Counted from the first letter of the stretch, positions 33,988 through 42,635 are shown. The stretch is DNA of 64,000 nucleotides from Polaromonas sp. (GCF_010365105.1 NZ_JAAFGZ010000008.1:79656-143655), one strand, 5' to 3'. The notes: generated by a model from the sequence alone, not told the origin. Translations and numbers: made by a program.

Positions 33988-34754
33988 AGCGAGGTGATCC
34001 TGCGAACAGCCGCAAAACGCGCGCCATAGGGCAGCAGGCGCAAGATTTTCATCCAGTGGGTAAAGCGCTTGGGAAAGTGGATTTCAAACTCGCCCTTGCG
34101 CCAGCCCTTCAGGATTTCCTGCGCCGCCTGTGGGGGTGTGATCAGCGCGGGCATGCTGAACTGGTTTTGCGCTGTCAGCGGCGTCTCGACAAAACCCGGA
34201 CACACCAGGCTCACGCCAATGCCGCTGTCCTTCAGGTCCAGGTACAGCGTTTCGGCCAGGTTGATCAGCGCCGCCTTGGTCGGCCCGTAGGCCAGGCTCT
34301 GGGGCAGGCCGGTGTAGCCCGCCACGCTGCTGATCAGGCTGATATGGCCGGACTTTTGCGCCAGCAGGGCCGGCAGCACCGCATCGAGCAGGTACAGCGC
34401 GCCGCAGTAGTTCACCTCGTTGTGCCTGAGCATCTCGGCCAGGTCAAAAGCGGTGGCGCGCAGTTCCTTGTAGTAGCCGGCGCAGTACATCGCCAGATCA
34501 AGCGGGCCGGTGGCCAGCAGGGTTTGCGCTGCTGTTTTCAGCGCCAGCCGGTCGGTGACATCGAGCGGCAGCGCCACGGCGCCCGGATGGCTTTGCACAA
34601 AGCCGGCCAGCGCCTCGGCATTGCGCGCTGAAACGAACACGTTTGCGCCCGCCGCATGCAAGGCATGCGCCGTGGCCTGGCCGATGCCGCTGGACGCGCC
34701 GACCAGCCAGACGGTTTTGCCGCGCCAGTCGGCAAGCTGAGGATTGAAGGACAT
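33984..34754 (-). CDS. Short-chain dehydrogenase/reductase
   Basis: A 256-residue classical SDR. The cofactor motif is WLVGASSGIGQATAHAL and the active site is ISSVAGYTGLPQSLAYGPTK, with Ser and YxxxK. The C-terminal region (HWMKILRLLPYGARF) is rich in basic and hydrophobic residues, suggesting membrane association. It is preceded by an ATAGCTG repeat (34777-34836) and followed by the coupled SnoaL-like gene. Part of the lipid-modification operon; substrate unknown, a fatty acyl or quinone-like compound is possible. Confidence 0.9.
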   Translation of the reverse strand: MSFNPQLADWRGKTVWLVGASSGIGQATAHALHAAGANVFVSARNAEALAGFVQSHPGAVALPLDVTDRLALKTAAQTLLATGPLDLAMYCAGYYKELRATAFDLAEMLRHNEVNYCGALYLLDAVLPALLAQKSGHISLISSVAGYTGLPQSLAYGPTKAALINLAETLYLDLKDSGIGVSLVCPGFVETPLTAQNQFSMPALITPPQAAQEILKGWRKGEFEIHFPKRFTHWMKILRLLPYGARFAAVRRITSL

Positions 34755-34776
34755 CGTGCTGAGTTTTCTGCTGGTT

Positions 34777-34836
34777 ATGAATTTGATAGCTGCTTGTGCC
34801 CGTCCTGCCTGCGCAAACGGCCTTTTTCATGCATTT
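34777..34836 (+). repeat. ATAGCTG-family repeat, copy 7, within the eight-gene operon
   Basis: TTTGATAGCTGCTTGTGCCC followed by CTGCCTGCGCAAACGGCC and a T-rich tail. It ends exactly at the DUF3833 stop codon and fills most of the only sizeable gap in the operon, in front of the SDR gene start. Confidence 0.8.
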
Positions 34837-35406
34837 TTAGCGCTTCACGAAGGACAGCGTGACCTCGCCCAGCCCAAAACCGAACTTGCTCATCTTCGCC
34901 TTGTTCAGCATCACCTTGTCGTTCATCAAATACATCCAGTCGTCAAACTGCACCTCGATGATGCGGCCATCGACCGGCAGCTTGAGCGTGTAGCCCCAGC
35001 GAAAGGCGTTGCCTTTTTCCTGACCGGCGGCCTCGCCCACCACATCGCCGGCCGTGCCGGTGTAGCGCCCGTCGGGCTGGCGCTTGAGCGTCCAGACGCG
35101 GCGGTCTTTGGTGCCGTCGGAATAGGTGAAGTTTTCGTCCAGCACACCGGTTTCCGCGCCGGGCGGGCCGCTCCAGCTGCAATTCATGACGACGGTGAAG
35201 CGCTTGACGACCTTGCCCGAGCGGTCGGTGAACAACCCGTAGGCGTCCAGCGTGCCGTTGAAGTACTGGCGCATGTCCAGTACCGGCTGCTCGGCAGCGT
35301 AGTCGGTGACTTGCGGGCCGGCGCAGCCCGTCAGCAGCGCGGCCGACAGCAGGAACGCCGGCAATACGCCCTTGAAAAGCCGGGTGGGTGTGGGGATGCA
35401 GGTCAT
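34837..35406 (-). CDS. DUF3833 lipoprotein
   Basis: A 189-residue lipoprotein. The signal LFKGVLPAFLLSAALLTGC has the lipobox LTGC. The mature part (YFNGTLDAYGLFTDRSGKVV, then FTVVMNCSWS and DENFTYSDGTKDRRVW) matches DUF3833, a beta-rich lipocalin-like family. The known family accompanies cyclopropane fatty acid synthase and DUF1365 genes in many proteobacteria, as here. It overlaps the MFS gene by four bases. Location at the inner or outer membrane is not decided; a lipid shuttle is an inference. Confidence 0.88.
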   Translation of the reverse strand: MTCIPTPTRLFKGVLPAFLLSAALLTGCAGPQVTDYAAEQPVLDMRQYFNGTLDAYGLFTDRSGKVVKRFTVVMNCSWSGPPGAETGVLDENFTYSDGTKDRRVWTLKRQPDGRYTGTAGDVVGEAAGQEKGNAFRWGYTLKLPVDGRIIEVQFDDWMYLMNDKVMLNKAKMSKFGFGLGEVTLSFVKR

Positions 35407-36746
35407 GTGGGAACCCTTTCAGAAGAGTGGATCAGGAAAAACCAGGCGCTGCTTGCTGCCAGCAGCTTCAGGATGCAGGGCAGCACGCAATAGGCCACGA
35501 CCAGCGCATCAAGCGCGGCAGCGTCGCGGCTGCCGGGTGTATAGCCAAAAAAACCCAGCAGTGGCAGCGCCAGTCCGGCGGCCAGTGCCAGGTTGAGCTT
35601 GGTGGCGAAATTCCACCAGCCGAAGTAGGCGCCTTCGGCCTTGCCGGAATGACCGTCGGCCTGGATCACGCCGGCCAGCAGCGCGCCTGGCAGCGCCAGG
35701 TCGGTTCCCAGCGCCACGCCCGACAGCGCGCAAACCAGCGCAAAGGCCACGGTCTGGCCGGCGTCCAATTGCGTCGCCCAGGCAAACACGGCAATCGCCA
35801 GCGCCATGCCGGCCAGCCAGGTGCGCGCCAGCCCCAGCCGTTTGACGACCACCAGCCAGAGCGGAATCGACAGCGCCGCCGCCAGGAAATAGCTGCCCAG
35901 GAACAGCGGCTCCATGCTTTGCGGCGCCTGCAGCCGGTCCTGGATGAAAAACAGCACCAGCGTGGCCGGCACGGCGCTGGCAATGCCGTTGAGCATGAAC
36001 ACCGCCAGCAGCCGGCGAAAGGCGCGCGACCGCCAGGGCAACCACAGCGCGCCAGCCGCCGGCACATGGCCGGTGCGCCGCGCCACCGGCACGGGCGCCC
36101 GGCGCCAGGCCAGCCAGCCGACCAGCAGCGCTACAAAAAAGAGAGCTGTTGTCGCAGGCAGGCCCAGCGCTACCGGCGTAATCGACGCCAAAACCACGCC
36201 GACCAGGCCAAGTCCTTCGCGCCAGGCAACGATGCGGCTGCGCTGCGCCTCGTTACCGCCTAGCATCGCGCCCCAGGACTGGTGCGACACGCTGAGCGCG
36301 CTGTAGGCCGCATAGGTCAGCACCAGGCTGGCGCTGGCCCAGGCGGCCAGTGCGAAGGGCGAAGCCTGCACCGCCTGCAGTGGAAAGAACAGCAGGGTAA
36401 AGCCCAGCGCCAGCGTCACCGCCGCCAGCGCGCCCAGGCGCAGCACCGATGCGGCAGAGCGCGCGAACAGCCGGTCGCTGAGCCGGCCCAGCAGCGGGTC
36501 GATCAGCGCATCGAACAACCGGGCGCCGAGCAAAATCGCGCCCAACAGCGCCAGCGACATGCCGAATTCACGCGCGTAGTGGTTCGGCAGGATGACGTAG
36601 AGCGGCAGCGCCACGAAGGCCAGCGGCAGGCCCAGCAGGCCGTAGGCCAGGCCGTTGCGGGCAGAAAACGCCTGCGGCTCGGCCACAGCCTGCGCAGACG
36701 CCGATGCCGGCGAAGGCGTGGCCTGCGAAGCCGCCGCCCAAGTCAT
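35403..36746 (-). CDS. MFS transporter, GPH/MelB-like
   Basis: A 447-residue transporter with about 12 hydrophobic segments after a Pro/Ala/Ser-rich 25-residue N-terminus. The loop 2-3 signature of the glycoside-pentoside-hexuronide type is visible in LFDALIDPLLGRLSDR. It overlaps DUF3833 by four bases at its end and the chalcone-isomerase-like gene by four at its start, so it belongs to the operon. The substrate is unknown; in this context a lipid or lipid precursor is more likely than a sugar, but this is inference. Confidence 0.88.
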   Translation of the reverse strand: MTWAAASQATPSPASASAQAVAEPQAFSARNGLAYGLLGLPLAFVALPLYVILPNHYAREFGMSLALLGAILLGARLFDALIDPLLGRLSDRLFARSAASVLRLGALAAVTLALGFTLLFFPLQAVQASPFALAAWASASLVLTYAAYSALSVSHQSWGAMLGGNEAQRSRIVAWREGLGLVGVVLASITPVALGLPATTALFFVALLVGWLAWRRAPVPVARRTGHVPAAGALWLPWRSRAFRRLLAVFMLNGIASAVPATLVLFFIQDRLQAPQSMEPLFLGSYFLAAALSIPLWLVVVKRLGLARTWLAGMALAIAVFAWATQLDAGQTVAFALVCALSGVALGTDLALPGALLAGVIQADGHSGKAEGAYFGWWNFATKLNLALAAGLALPLLGFFGYTPGSRDAAALDALVVAYCVLPCILKLLAASSAWFFLIHSSERVPT

Positions 36747-37333
36747 TCGCCGCTTCCTGCCAGCAGGGCTTCGCGCATCCGGGGCTCGGAGGTGTCGGGC
36801 GACAGCCAGATGCCGAAGAACAGCCGGGCAAAGTCGGCATCAGGCACCTCGCCGCTGGCCCGGCCATTGACCCAGAAGGCCGCGCCCTGACCGGGCCGGT
36901 GCACGCCGGTGATGCGGTCGCCCTTGCGCACGTCCGGAATCACCCGCAGCAGCTCGGCCTTCCACAGCGCGGCCTGCGCGTCGCTGACCGGCTGGCTGCG
37001 GCGCATTTCCTTCAATGAACGCTCGGCAATGTCGGCCGCCTGGAAATTGCGCAGGTAGTTCAGTTCCAGCGCCAGCGCCGACCCGGCAAAGCTGGCGGCG
37101 TTGAAAGGGGCTGGCGCCCACAGGCGGGCGTCATAGATGTCGAATCCCCAGACGGTCAGCCGCGCCTGGCCGATGAGTCTGGCCCGGGGCAGGGCGCTCA
37201 GCTCGGGCCGCGATGGCGTCGCGCCAGCGTGGCTGGCAGCCCGCTCGGGCGCGACGGGCAGCGCGGACAGCTGCGCCAGCGCCGCACCGGACCACAGCAA
37301 CGCGGCGAAACCGGCAAGCAGCGCGCGTTTCAT
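36743..37333 (-). CDS. Chalcone-isomerase-like exported protein
   Basis: A 196-residue protein with a cleavable signal (MKRALLAGFAALLWSGAALA). The mature part has the CHI-like fold pattern of bacterial Chalcone_3 proteins: ARLTVWGFDIYDARLWAP, ELNYLRNFQAADIAERSLKE split by a loop, and FFGIWLSPDTSEPRMREALL at the end. The family binds fatty acids in plants; bacterial members are periplasmic with unknown role. Start ATG 37333 lies eight bases downstream of the cfa stop; the longer open frame to 37426 shadows cfa. Part of the operon. Confidence 0.87.
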   Translation of the reverse strand: MKRALLAGFAALLWSGAALAQLSALPVAPERAASHAGATPSRPELSALPRARLIGQARLTVWGFDIYDARLWAPAPFNAASFAGSALALELNYLRNFQAADIAERSLKEMRRSQPVSDAQAALWKAELLRVIPDVRKGDRITGVHRPGQGAAFWVNGRASGEVPDADFARLFFGIWLSPDTSEPRMREALLAGSGE

Positions 37334-37341
37334 GGCCGGCG

Positions 37342-38580
37342 TCAGCGCTTGCGCAGCGTGAACTGCATCACGCTGGTGTTGCCCTGCGCAAAAGCCGCCT
37401 CGCAGTAGGCCAGGTAGAACTCCCATATGCGGATGAACCTTTTGTCAAAGCCGAGTTGCAGCACGCGCTGCTCCTGCGCCAGGAAATCGTCACGCCAGAG
37501 CCGCAGCGTGCGCGCATAGTCCAGGCCAAACGAGAACTCATCAACGATGTCAAAGCCGGCCGCCTCGGCCTGCGCCCGGAATTCGCGTGGACACGGCAGG
37601 CAGCCGCCCGGAAAGATGTACTGCTGGATGAAGTCGGTCGAGCCGATGTAGCGCTCGAACAACTCGTCGGCAATCACGATGCTCTGGATGCAGGCATGGC
37701 CACCGGGCTTGAGCAGGCGGGCGACCGTCCGGAAATACTCGGGCCAGTATTCCCGGCCGACCGCCTCGACCATCTCGATCGAGCAGATGGCGTCGAAGGG
37801 CTCGTCCGGCGTGGTCTTGCCAATATCGCGGTAGTCCTGCAGTCGCAGGTCGGCCTTGTCGGACGCGCCCAGGCGCGCCATGCGCTGTTTGGCCCAGTCG
37901 AGCTGCTCGGTGCTCAGCGTCACGCCGACGACGGAGGCGCCGAATTCGGTCGTCGCCATTTCCGCCAGCGCGCCCCAGCCGCAGCCGATTTCGAGCACGC
38001 GGTCGCCAGGTCTGACCTGCGTCAGGCTCAGCGCGCGGCGCACCTTGGCATGCTGGCCTTCCACCATCGTGGTTTCAGGCGAGTCGAAAATCGCCGACGA
38101 ATAGTTCATGGTGCTGTCCAGCCACAGCGCGTAGAACGCATTGCCCAGGTCGTAATGCGCATGGATGTTCTTCTGGCTGTTGGCCTTGGTGTTGCGGTTC
38201 AGCAGGTGCTTGACGCGGTAGGCCAGGCGGCCCAGCCAGCTGCCGTAGATGGCGCTTTCGACCTCCTGGCGGTTGATGATCAGCAATTCGAGCAGGTCGG
38301 TCAGGTGCGGCGTGGTCCAGTCGCCGGCGATGTAGCTTTCGGCAAAACCGATGTCGCCCGAACGCAGCGCGGCGCTGCACGGCTTCCAGTTGTGCAGGTG
38401 CAGACTGGCCATGGGCGCCGTGCCCGAGCCGAAGCGCTGCAGCGCGCCATCGGGCAACTGCAGCGTGAGCGTGCCGTGCTTCAGGCGCCGCAGCATCTTC
38501 AGGGCGGTGCGCGCCGCGCCGGGTGCGTCGCGGGGAATGGGTGGGGCGGCGGGAATCGAGGGAGGGCTGAGGGTGGTCAT
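37342..38580 (-). CDS. Cyclopropane-fatty-acyl-phospholipid synthase / lipid methyltransferase
   Basis: A 412-residue SAM-dependent enzyme that methylates unsaturated acyl chains of membrane phospholipids. The SAM motif is VLEIGCGWGALAEMA, and the acyl-chain region NIHAHYDLGNAFYALWLD with YSSAIF is characteristic of Cfa. C-terminal aromatic motifs (FIQQYIFPGG, GLDYARTLRLW) also match. It overlaps the DUF1365 gene by four bases. The same neighbourhood in alphaproteobacteria belongs to the singlet-oxygen (RpoE-ChrR) regulon, where a Cfa paralogue makes methylated or furan fatty acids; whether this one forms a ring is not decidable from sequence. Confidence 0.94.
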   Translation of the reverse strand: MTTLSPPSIPAAPPIPRDAPGAARTALKMLRRLKHGTLTLQLPDGALQRFGSGTAPMASLHLHNWKPCSAALRSGDIGFAESYIAGDWTTPHLTDLLELLIINRQEVESAIYGSWLGRLAYRVKHLLNRNTKANSQKNIHAHYDLGNAFYALWLDSTMNYSSAIFDSPETTMVEGQHAKVRRALSLTQVRPGDRVLEIGCGWGALAEMATTEFGASVVGVTLSTEQLDWAKQRMARLGASDKADLRLQDYRDIGKTTPDEPFDAICSIEMVEAVGREYWPEYFRTVARLLKPGGHACIQSIVIADELFERYIGSTDFIQQYIFPGGCLPCPREFRAQAEAAGFDIVDEFSFGLDYARTLRLWRDDFLAQEQRVLQLGFDKRFIRIWEFYLAYCEAAFAQGNTSVMQFTLRKR

Positions 38581-39362
38581 CGCGTCACAGTGTTATTGGG
38601 AAGCTCGGGTTTGCTGACGAAGGGAATGCGTTTGCGCCACAGCCTGAAGGCTTGCCAGTGGATGCGCGCCATCACGCCGAGCGTCATGGCCGGGTAGCGC
38701 CACAGCGCCTTGCGCAGGCTGGCCCGGGTCACCGGCTCCAGCGTGCCGCTGACACTGGTCTGCAGCAGCGCGCCGGCCGGGTCGTCCAGGCTGTCGTGGT
38801 AGTCGATGCGGGCAACGGTTTTTTGAACGCCATCGGTGTCGCTGCGCAGGAAACGAAAGCGGTAGCCGCCAGCCAGGGTGCAAAACGGCGAGACATGGAA
38901 CACCTTGTCGGCGCTGAGTTCCTTGCCGTATTTAGGCGCGTCCAGCAGGTAGCAATGGCGCTCGCCAAAGGTGTTGTTCACCTCGACGACGATGGCGCGC
39001 AGGCTGCCGTCCAGCCGGTGGCAGTACCAGAAGCTGACCGGCTTGAAGGTGTAGCCGAGCACGCGCGGATAGGTGTGCAGCCAGGCTTCGCCGCCCGCGT
39101 CTTCCACGCCTTCGCGCAGCAGCAGGGCGTCGAGCCAGGCCAGCGCGTTGTCGCCGCCGTCGCCGTGGTCGCAGTCGAAAAAGCTCAGCGCGCCGCGCCG
39201 GTTGTGCGCCAGCGCGCCGCTGCCATGGCGGTGCAGGCTGCGCATCGGCAGCATGAGGAAATAGGTGGGGTAGTTGAAGGCATTGGCGACCGGACGCAGG
39301 CGTTTGTGCATGACCTGGCCGAAGCCGATCAGCGGCACGTCGGGCACCGGCGGGCGGCTCAT
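38577..39362 (-). CDS. DUF1365 protein
   Basis: A 261-residue DUF1365 member. Family features are visible: GQVMHKRLRPVANAFNYPTY, YPRVLGYTFKPVSFWYCHR and FHVSPFCTLAGGYRFRF. The N-terminal HxRxxPxxxxF and FxPxSFWY elements are typical. DUF1365 genes nearly always sit between a FAD oxidoreductase and a cfa gene, exactly as here; overlaps with both neighbours are four bases. The function is unknown; a role in lipid modification is inferred from association. Confidence 0.93.
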   Translation of the reverse strand: MSRPPVPDVPLIGFGQVMHKRLRPVANAFNYPTYFLMLPMRSLHRHGSGALAHNRRGALSFFDCDHGDGGDNALAWLDALLLREGVEDAGGEAWLHTYPRVLGYTFKPVSFWYCHRLDGSLRAIVVEVNNTFGERHCYLLDAPKYGKELSADKVFHVSPFCTLAGGYRFRFLRSDTDGVQKTVARIDYHDSLDDPAGALLQTSVSGTLEPVTRASLRKALWRYPAMTLGVMARIHWQAFRLWRKRIPFVSKPELPNNTVTR

Positions 39363-40711
39363 GCCGGCACGCCTTGCCCGTGCCGGGCGTGCTGCGCTTC
39401 TTGCGCGTGTTGTTCAAGCAGCAGCCGGGCGGCGTTCATTCCCGACTTCAGGCCGTCTTCATGAAAGCCGTAGCCGGTCCAGGCGCCGCAGAAGTAGCTG
39501 TGCTGCCGGCCTTGCAGGGCGGGCAGCAGTTGCTGCGCCTGGATCGCGGCCCCGTCGAACACCGGATGCATGTAGTCGTATTCGCCCATGATGTGATGAC
39601 GCGCAATCTCCTGCAGCGGATTGAGCGACACCAGCAGCGGCTGCGCAAAGAGCAGCGGCTGCAGCATGTTGAGCAGGTAGTGCAGGCAGACACCGGACGA
39701 TTCGCGCTCGATGCCGGCGGCGCGCTCATAGTTCCAGGCCGCCCAGGCGATCTTTTTTTGCGGCAGCACGGCACTGTCGGTGTGCAGCACGGCGCGGTTG
39801 GCCTGGTAGCGGATGGCGCCCAGCGCCCTGCGCTCGGCGCTGCTGGCATCCGGCAGCAGCGCCAGCGACTGGTCGGAATGCGTGGCCAGCACCACCTTGT
39901 CGAAATGCTCGATGGCATGGCGCGTGACGATGCGCACGCCGCCGCGCAGCGCCCCGGCGTCGCGCTCGATGCGTTCGACCGGCGTGTTCAGCCGCTTGTC
40001 GGCAATGCCGGCGACGATTTTTTCTACATAGTGGCGCGCGCCGCCCGTGACAGTCCACCACTGGGGCCGGTCGGTGACCTGGATCAAGCCATGGTTGTGG
40101 CAAAAGCGGACCATGGTGGCCACCGGGAACTGCAGCATCTGGTCGGTCGGGCAGGACCAGATGCAGCCCATCATCGGCAAAAAATACCAGTCGCGGAACT
40201 CGGCTGAAAACGCCTGCTGGCGCAAAAAATCGCCCAGCGGCTGCACCATGGCGGCCTCGGCGTTCGACAGCGCCAGCGCGGTGGTGATGCGGTTGAATCG
40301 AACGATGTCGCGCAGCATGCGCAAAAATTTCCAGCTGACCAGATTGCCGCGCTGGGCAAACACGCTGTTCAGGCTGGAGCCGCTCCATTCGAGCGTCCGG
40401 CCGCCAGTCGCGCCGGGCGCCTTGACCGAAAACGACATGTCCGAGCGGGCGGTTTCCACGCCCAGCTCGGCAAACAGCGCGATCAGGTTCGGGTAGGTTC
40501 GTTCGTTGAACACCAGAAAACCGGTATCCACGCCGTGGCTGACCGGGCCGTTCGGCGTGGGCAGCGTGACATCGACGGTGTGCGTGTGACCACCGAAGTA
40601 GTCGCCCGCCTCGAACAGCGTGATGCGCGCCCGGCCTTTTAAGGCATGCGCCGCAGCCAGCCCGGAGATGCCCGATCCGACGATGGCCACCCTGGGGAGC
40701 GAAGGGTTCAT
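39359..40711 (-). CDS. FAD-dependent oxidoreductase (COG2907 / amine-oxidase-like)
   Basis: A 450-residue flavoprotein that begins the eight-gene operon. The FAD-binding motif is VAIVGSGISGLAAAHAL, followed by the family-specific YFGGHTHTVDV and VDTGFLVFNERTYPNL segments; the C-terminus has the second FAD motif (FCGAWTGYGFHEDGLKSG). Start ATG 40711 has GGAG eight bases upstream; a longer frame to 40987 lacks conserved residues. Members of this group are linked with desaturation or oxidation of acyl chains next to Cfa; the exact reaction is inferred. It overlaps DUF1365 by four bases. Confidence 0.92.
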   Translation of the reverse strand: MNPSLPRVAIVGSGISGLAAAHALKGRARITLFEAGDYFGGHTHTVDVTLPTPNGPVSHGVDTGFLVFNERTYPNLIALFAELGVETARSDMSFSVKAPGATGGRTLEWSGSSLNSVFAQRGNLVSWKFLRMLRDIVRFNRITTALALSNAEAAMVQPLGDFLRQQAFSAEFRDWYFLPMMGCIWSCPTDQMLQFPVATMVRFCHNHGLIQVTDRPQWWTVTGGARHYVEKIVAGIADKRLNTPVERIERDAGALRGGVRIVTRHAIEHFDKVVLATHSDQSLALLPDASSAERRALGAIRYQANRAVLHTDSAVLPQKKIAWAAWNYERAAGIERESSGVCLHYLLNMLQPLLFAQPLLVSLNPLQEIARHHIMGEYDYMHPVFDGAAIQAQQLLPALQGRQHSYFCGAWTGYGFHEDGLKSGMNAARLLLEQHAQEAQHARHGQGVPA

Positions 40712-41000
40712 GCCCGCGCTCCAGAACCGGAGGGGAATATAAAAATGCTGCGAAGCGTCCCGGTGCGAACAAGGGAGTGAGGGAGGAGTGAAACCGCCCC
40801 GGGTGTGCAGACCGGCCTGGAGGGCCGGAAAGGCTTCGCAACAATGAAACCGTTGTGGCCTTGATCCCGCGTTAAGGCGCTGCGCGAGCAAGGCAGGCTG
40901 TAGGAGTTCCTCCAGCCTGATCGAGTTCCCCCGCGCCGGGTTGTCAGTCGGTAAAGTTTTGTTAAGCCGCTGGCGGCTTTTGAGCACGCGCCCACCGTGT
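40712..41000 (-). other. Leader region of the lipid-modification operon
   Basis: A 289-bp gap upstream of the FAD oxidoreductase and downstream of the glutathione peroxidase stop. Read on the minus strand it contains two GGAACTC elements around GGGGAACTCGATCAGG (near 40920), somewhat like ECF sigma -35 sequences, but no matching -10 that I trust. No rpoE/chrR genes are in the window. Confidence 0.4.
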
Positions 41001-41585
41001 TCATGGCCGGGCCAGCTGCTTTTCGATTTCGGCCACGAACTTGCTGCTGCCGGGATCGGCCATCGAGTTGAAGGCGGTCACGGCCAGGCCGTCGCGCGAA
41101 ATGATGTACTTGTAGAAATTCCAGCGCACTGGCGTGCTGCTGGCGGCGGACAATTGTTTGAACAGCGGGCTGGCGTCCTTGCCGCTCACGCTGGTCTTGG
41201 TGAACATGGGGAACTTTACGCCGAAGGTGCTCTCGCAAAATTCCGCGATGTCCTTGTTGCTGCCCGATTCCTGCGAAAAGTCATTCGACGGAAAGCCCAG
41301 CACCACCAGGCCGCGCCCCTGGTATTTGTTGTAGAGCGCTTCCAGGCCCTTGTACTGCGGCGTGAAGCCGCAAAAGCTGGCCGTGTTGACCACCACGACC
41401 ACCTTGCCGCTGTACTGGCACAGCGATTGCGGCTTTTCGTCCTGAAGGCGCAGCACGTTTTGTTGCAAAACGGCAGGGCAGGCCTGGGCCGGTGCTTCGG
41501 GCGGTGCTGCCCTGGCTGGCGAAGCGGCCAATGCCGCACCGGCCAGCAGTGCCAGGGTCACGGGAATGAGGGAAAAGGCTTGCAT
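41001..41585 (-). CDS. Exported glutathione-peroxidase-family protein
   Basis: A 194-residue thiol peroxidase with a signal peptide (MQAFSLIPVTLALLAGAALA). The peroxidatic Cys is in NTASFCGFTPQYKGLE, and the Trp/Asn motif is VRWNFYKYI. The usual FPCNQF motif is FPSNDF here: the resolving Cys and the catalytic-tetrad Gln are replaced by Ser and Asp. Signal-bearing versions with such changes are probably periplasmic peroxidases. It lies upstream of the lipid operon on the same strand, suggesting a shared oxidative-stress theme, and is divergent from the heptose gene. Confidence 0.9.
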   Translation of the reverse strand: MQAFSLIPVTLALLAGAALAASPARAAPPEAPAQACPAVLQQNVLRLQDEKPQSLCQYSGKVVVVVNTASFCGFTPQYKGLEALYNKYQGRGLVVLGFPSNDFSQESGSNKDIAEFCESTFGVKFPMFTKTSVSGKDASPLFKQLSAASSTPVRWNFYKYIISRDGLAVTAFNSMADPGSSKFVAEIEKQLARP

Positions 41586-41799
41586 GGCTTGCTCTCAAGA
41601 AAAAGGGGTTCGAGCTTATACGCACCAGTTTGACCGATGGATTCAAAATTTTTTTCTGTGGCGCTCTGGCTCGACGCCCGGACCAGCTTCAACGCGGCCT
41701 GGAAAACGAAAGTGGTCGAGCGAATCCTGCACAATCCGGGGATTTTGCAGGCCGCCATTTCGTTGCGGCCCATGCGCCCGACACTTCCCTGAAAGCCGT

Positions 41800-42294
41800 A
41801 TGAAACCGCCTTCCTTCCTGAACAAGATCGTCAACCGCAACGACGCCGCCGCCCGCATGGCTGCGCTGCCCCGCCCCGTGGTGTTCACCAACGGCGTGTT
41901 CGACGTGCTGCACTGCGGCCATGCGACCTACCTGGCGCAAGCGCGACAGTTGGGCGCCAGCCTGGTCGTGGCGCTCAACACCGACGCCTCGGCCCGCCGC
42001 CTGGGCAAAGGCCCGGACCGGCCGCTGAACCCGCAGGACGACCGGGCAGTGCTGATGGCGGCGCTGGAATCAAGCAGCTTGGTGACCTGGTTCGACGAGG
42101 ACACGCCGCTCGAACTGATTGCCGAACTCAAGCCCGATGTGCTGGTCAAGGGCGGCGATTACGACATGGATACGCTGGCCGAGACGGCGGTGGTGAAGGC
42201 CTATGGCGGCCGGACGCTGGCGATTCCTTTTGTTGAGGGGTATTCGACGACGGCGCTGGTGCAGAAGATTCGGGCGGGGACTTCGGCAGGATGA
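41800..42294 (+). CDS. rfaE2: D-glycero-beta-D-manno-heptose 1-phosphate adenylyltransferase
   Basis: A 164-residue single-domain nucleotidyltransferase that makes ADP-heptose for lipopolysaccharide core. The HxGH-type motif FTNGVFDVLHCGHATYLAQA and the VKGGDYDMDTL segment are those of HldE C-terminal domain / RfaE2. Here it is a stand-alone gene rather than the two-domain HldE. Start ATG 41800 (MKPPSFLNKI) is selected; the longer frame to 41566 runs through the gpx promoter region. The separate kinase (rfaE1) is not in the window. Confidence 0.95.
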   Translation: MKPPSFLNKIVNRNDAAARMAALPRPVVFTNGVFDVLHCGHATYLAQARQLGASLVVALNTDASARRLGKGPDRPLNPQDDRAVLMAALESSSLVTWFDEDTPLELIAELKPDVLVKGGDYDMDTLAETAVVKAYGGRTLAIPFVEGYSTTALVQKIRAGTSAG

Positions 42295-42295
42295 T

Positions 42296-42360
42296 TTTTG
42301 CTATTGTATTAATAGCTGCTTGCGCATGTCTTGATTGCGATGGAGGCTGATTTGATCACT
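42296..42360 (+). repeat. ATAGCTG-family repeat, copy 8
   Basis: TGCTATTGTATTAATAGCTG, then CTTGCGCATGTC, GCGATGGAGGC and an AT-rich tail: the clearest family member. It marks the junction between rfaE2 and the toxin-antitoxin island. Confidence 0.85.
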
Positions 42361-42365
42361 AAATT

Positions 42366-42635
42366 TCAGCGGTTTCCGTTATTGGTATTTATCCGCTGAA
42401 ACGCACGGTTTGAAGCGCTCGCTTCAAGTCGTTCGGCAAGCCAGACCTTGATCACCGATTGCCGGGTCACGCCGAGCTTGCTGGCTTCCCTGTCCAGGGA
42501 ATCGATCATCCAGGTCGGAAAATCGACATTCACGCGTTTTTGCGCCTGCAAGACACGCCGGGCCTTGGATAAATCCAGGGAAGCCGTGAGGTCTGCTCCC
42601 TCGTCAAACGCTTGCTCGAAATCTTTAGCTTTCAT
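42366..42635 (-). CDS. brnA: BrnA-family antitoxin
   Basis: An 89-residue antitoxin of the BrnA (CopG/ribbon-helix-helix-like) type. The C-terminal DNA-binding part includes VNVDFPTWMIDSLDREASKL and VTRQSVIKVWLAERL. It overlaps the upstream toxin gene by 11 bases. Toxin-first order is normal for BrnTA; the complex is expected to repress its own promoter, upstream of 42888. Confidence 0.88.
   Translation of the reverse strand: MKAKDFEQAFDEGADLTASLDLSKARRVLQAQKRVNVDFPTWMIDSLDREASKLGVTRQSVIKVWLAERLEASASNRAFQRINTNNGNR

Noticed and set aside
36131..36180. Possible further ATAGCTG repeat in the MFS gene (AGAGAGCTGTTGTCGCAGGC)
   Set aside because: Only the middle resembles the family; the inverted pair and tail are missing and the residues fit a normal membrane helix.
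40860..40990. ECF sigma (RpoE-like) promoter for the lipid operon
   Set aside because: GGAACTC and GATCAGG elements occur, but no convincing -10 at proper spacing; kept only as a remark in the leader entry.
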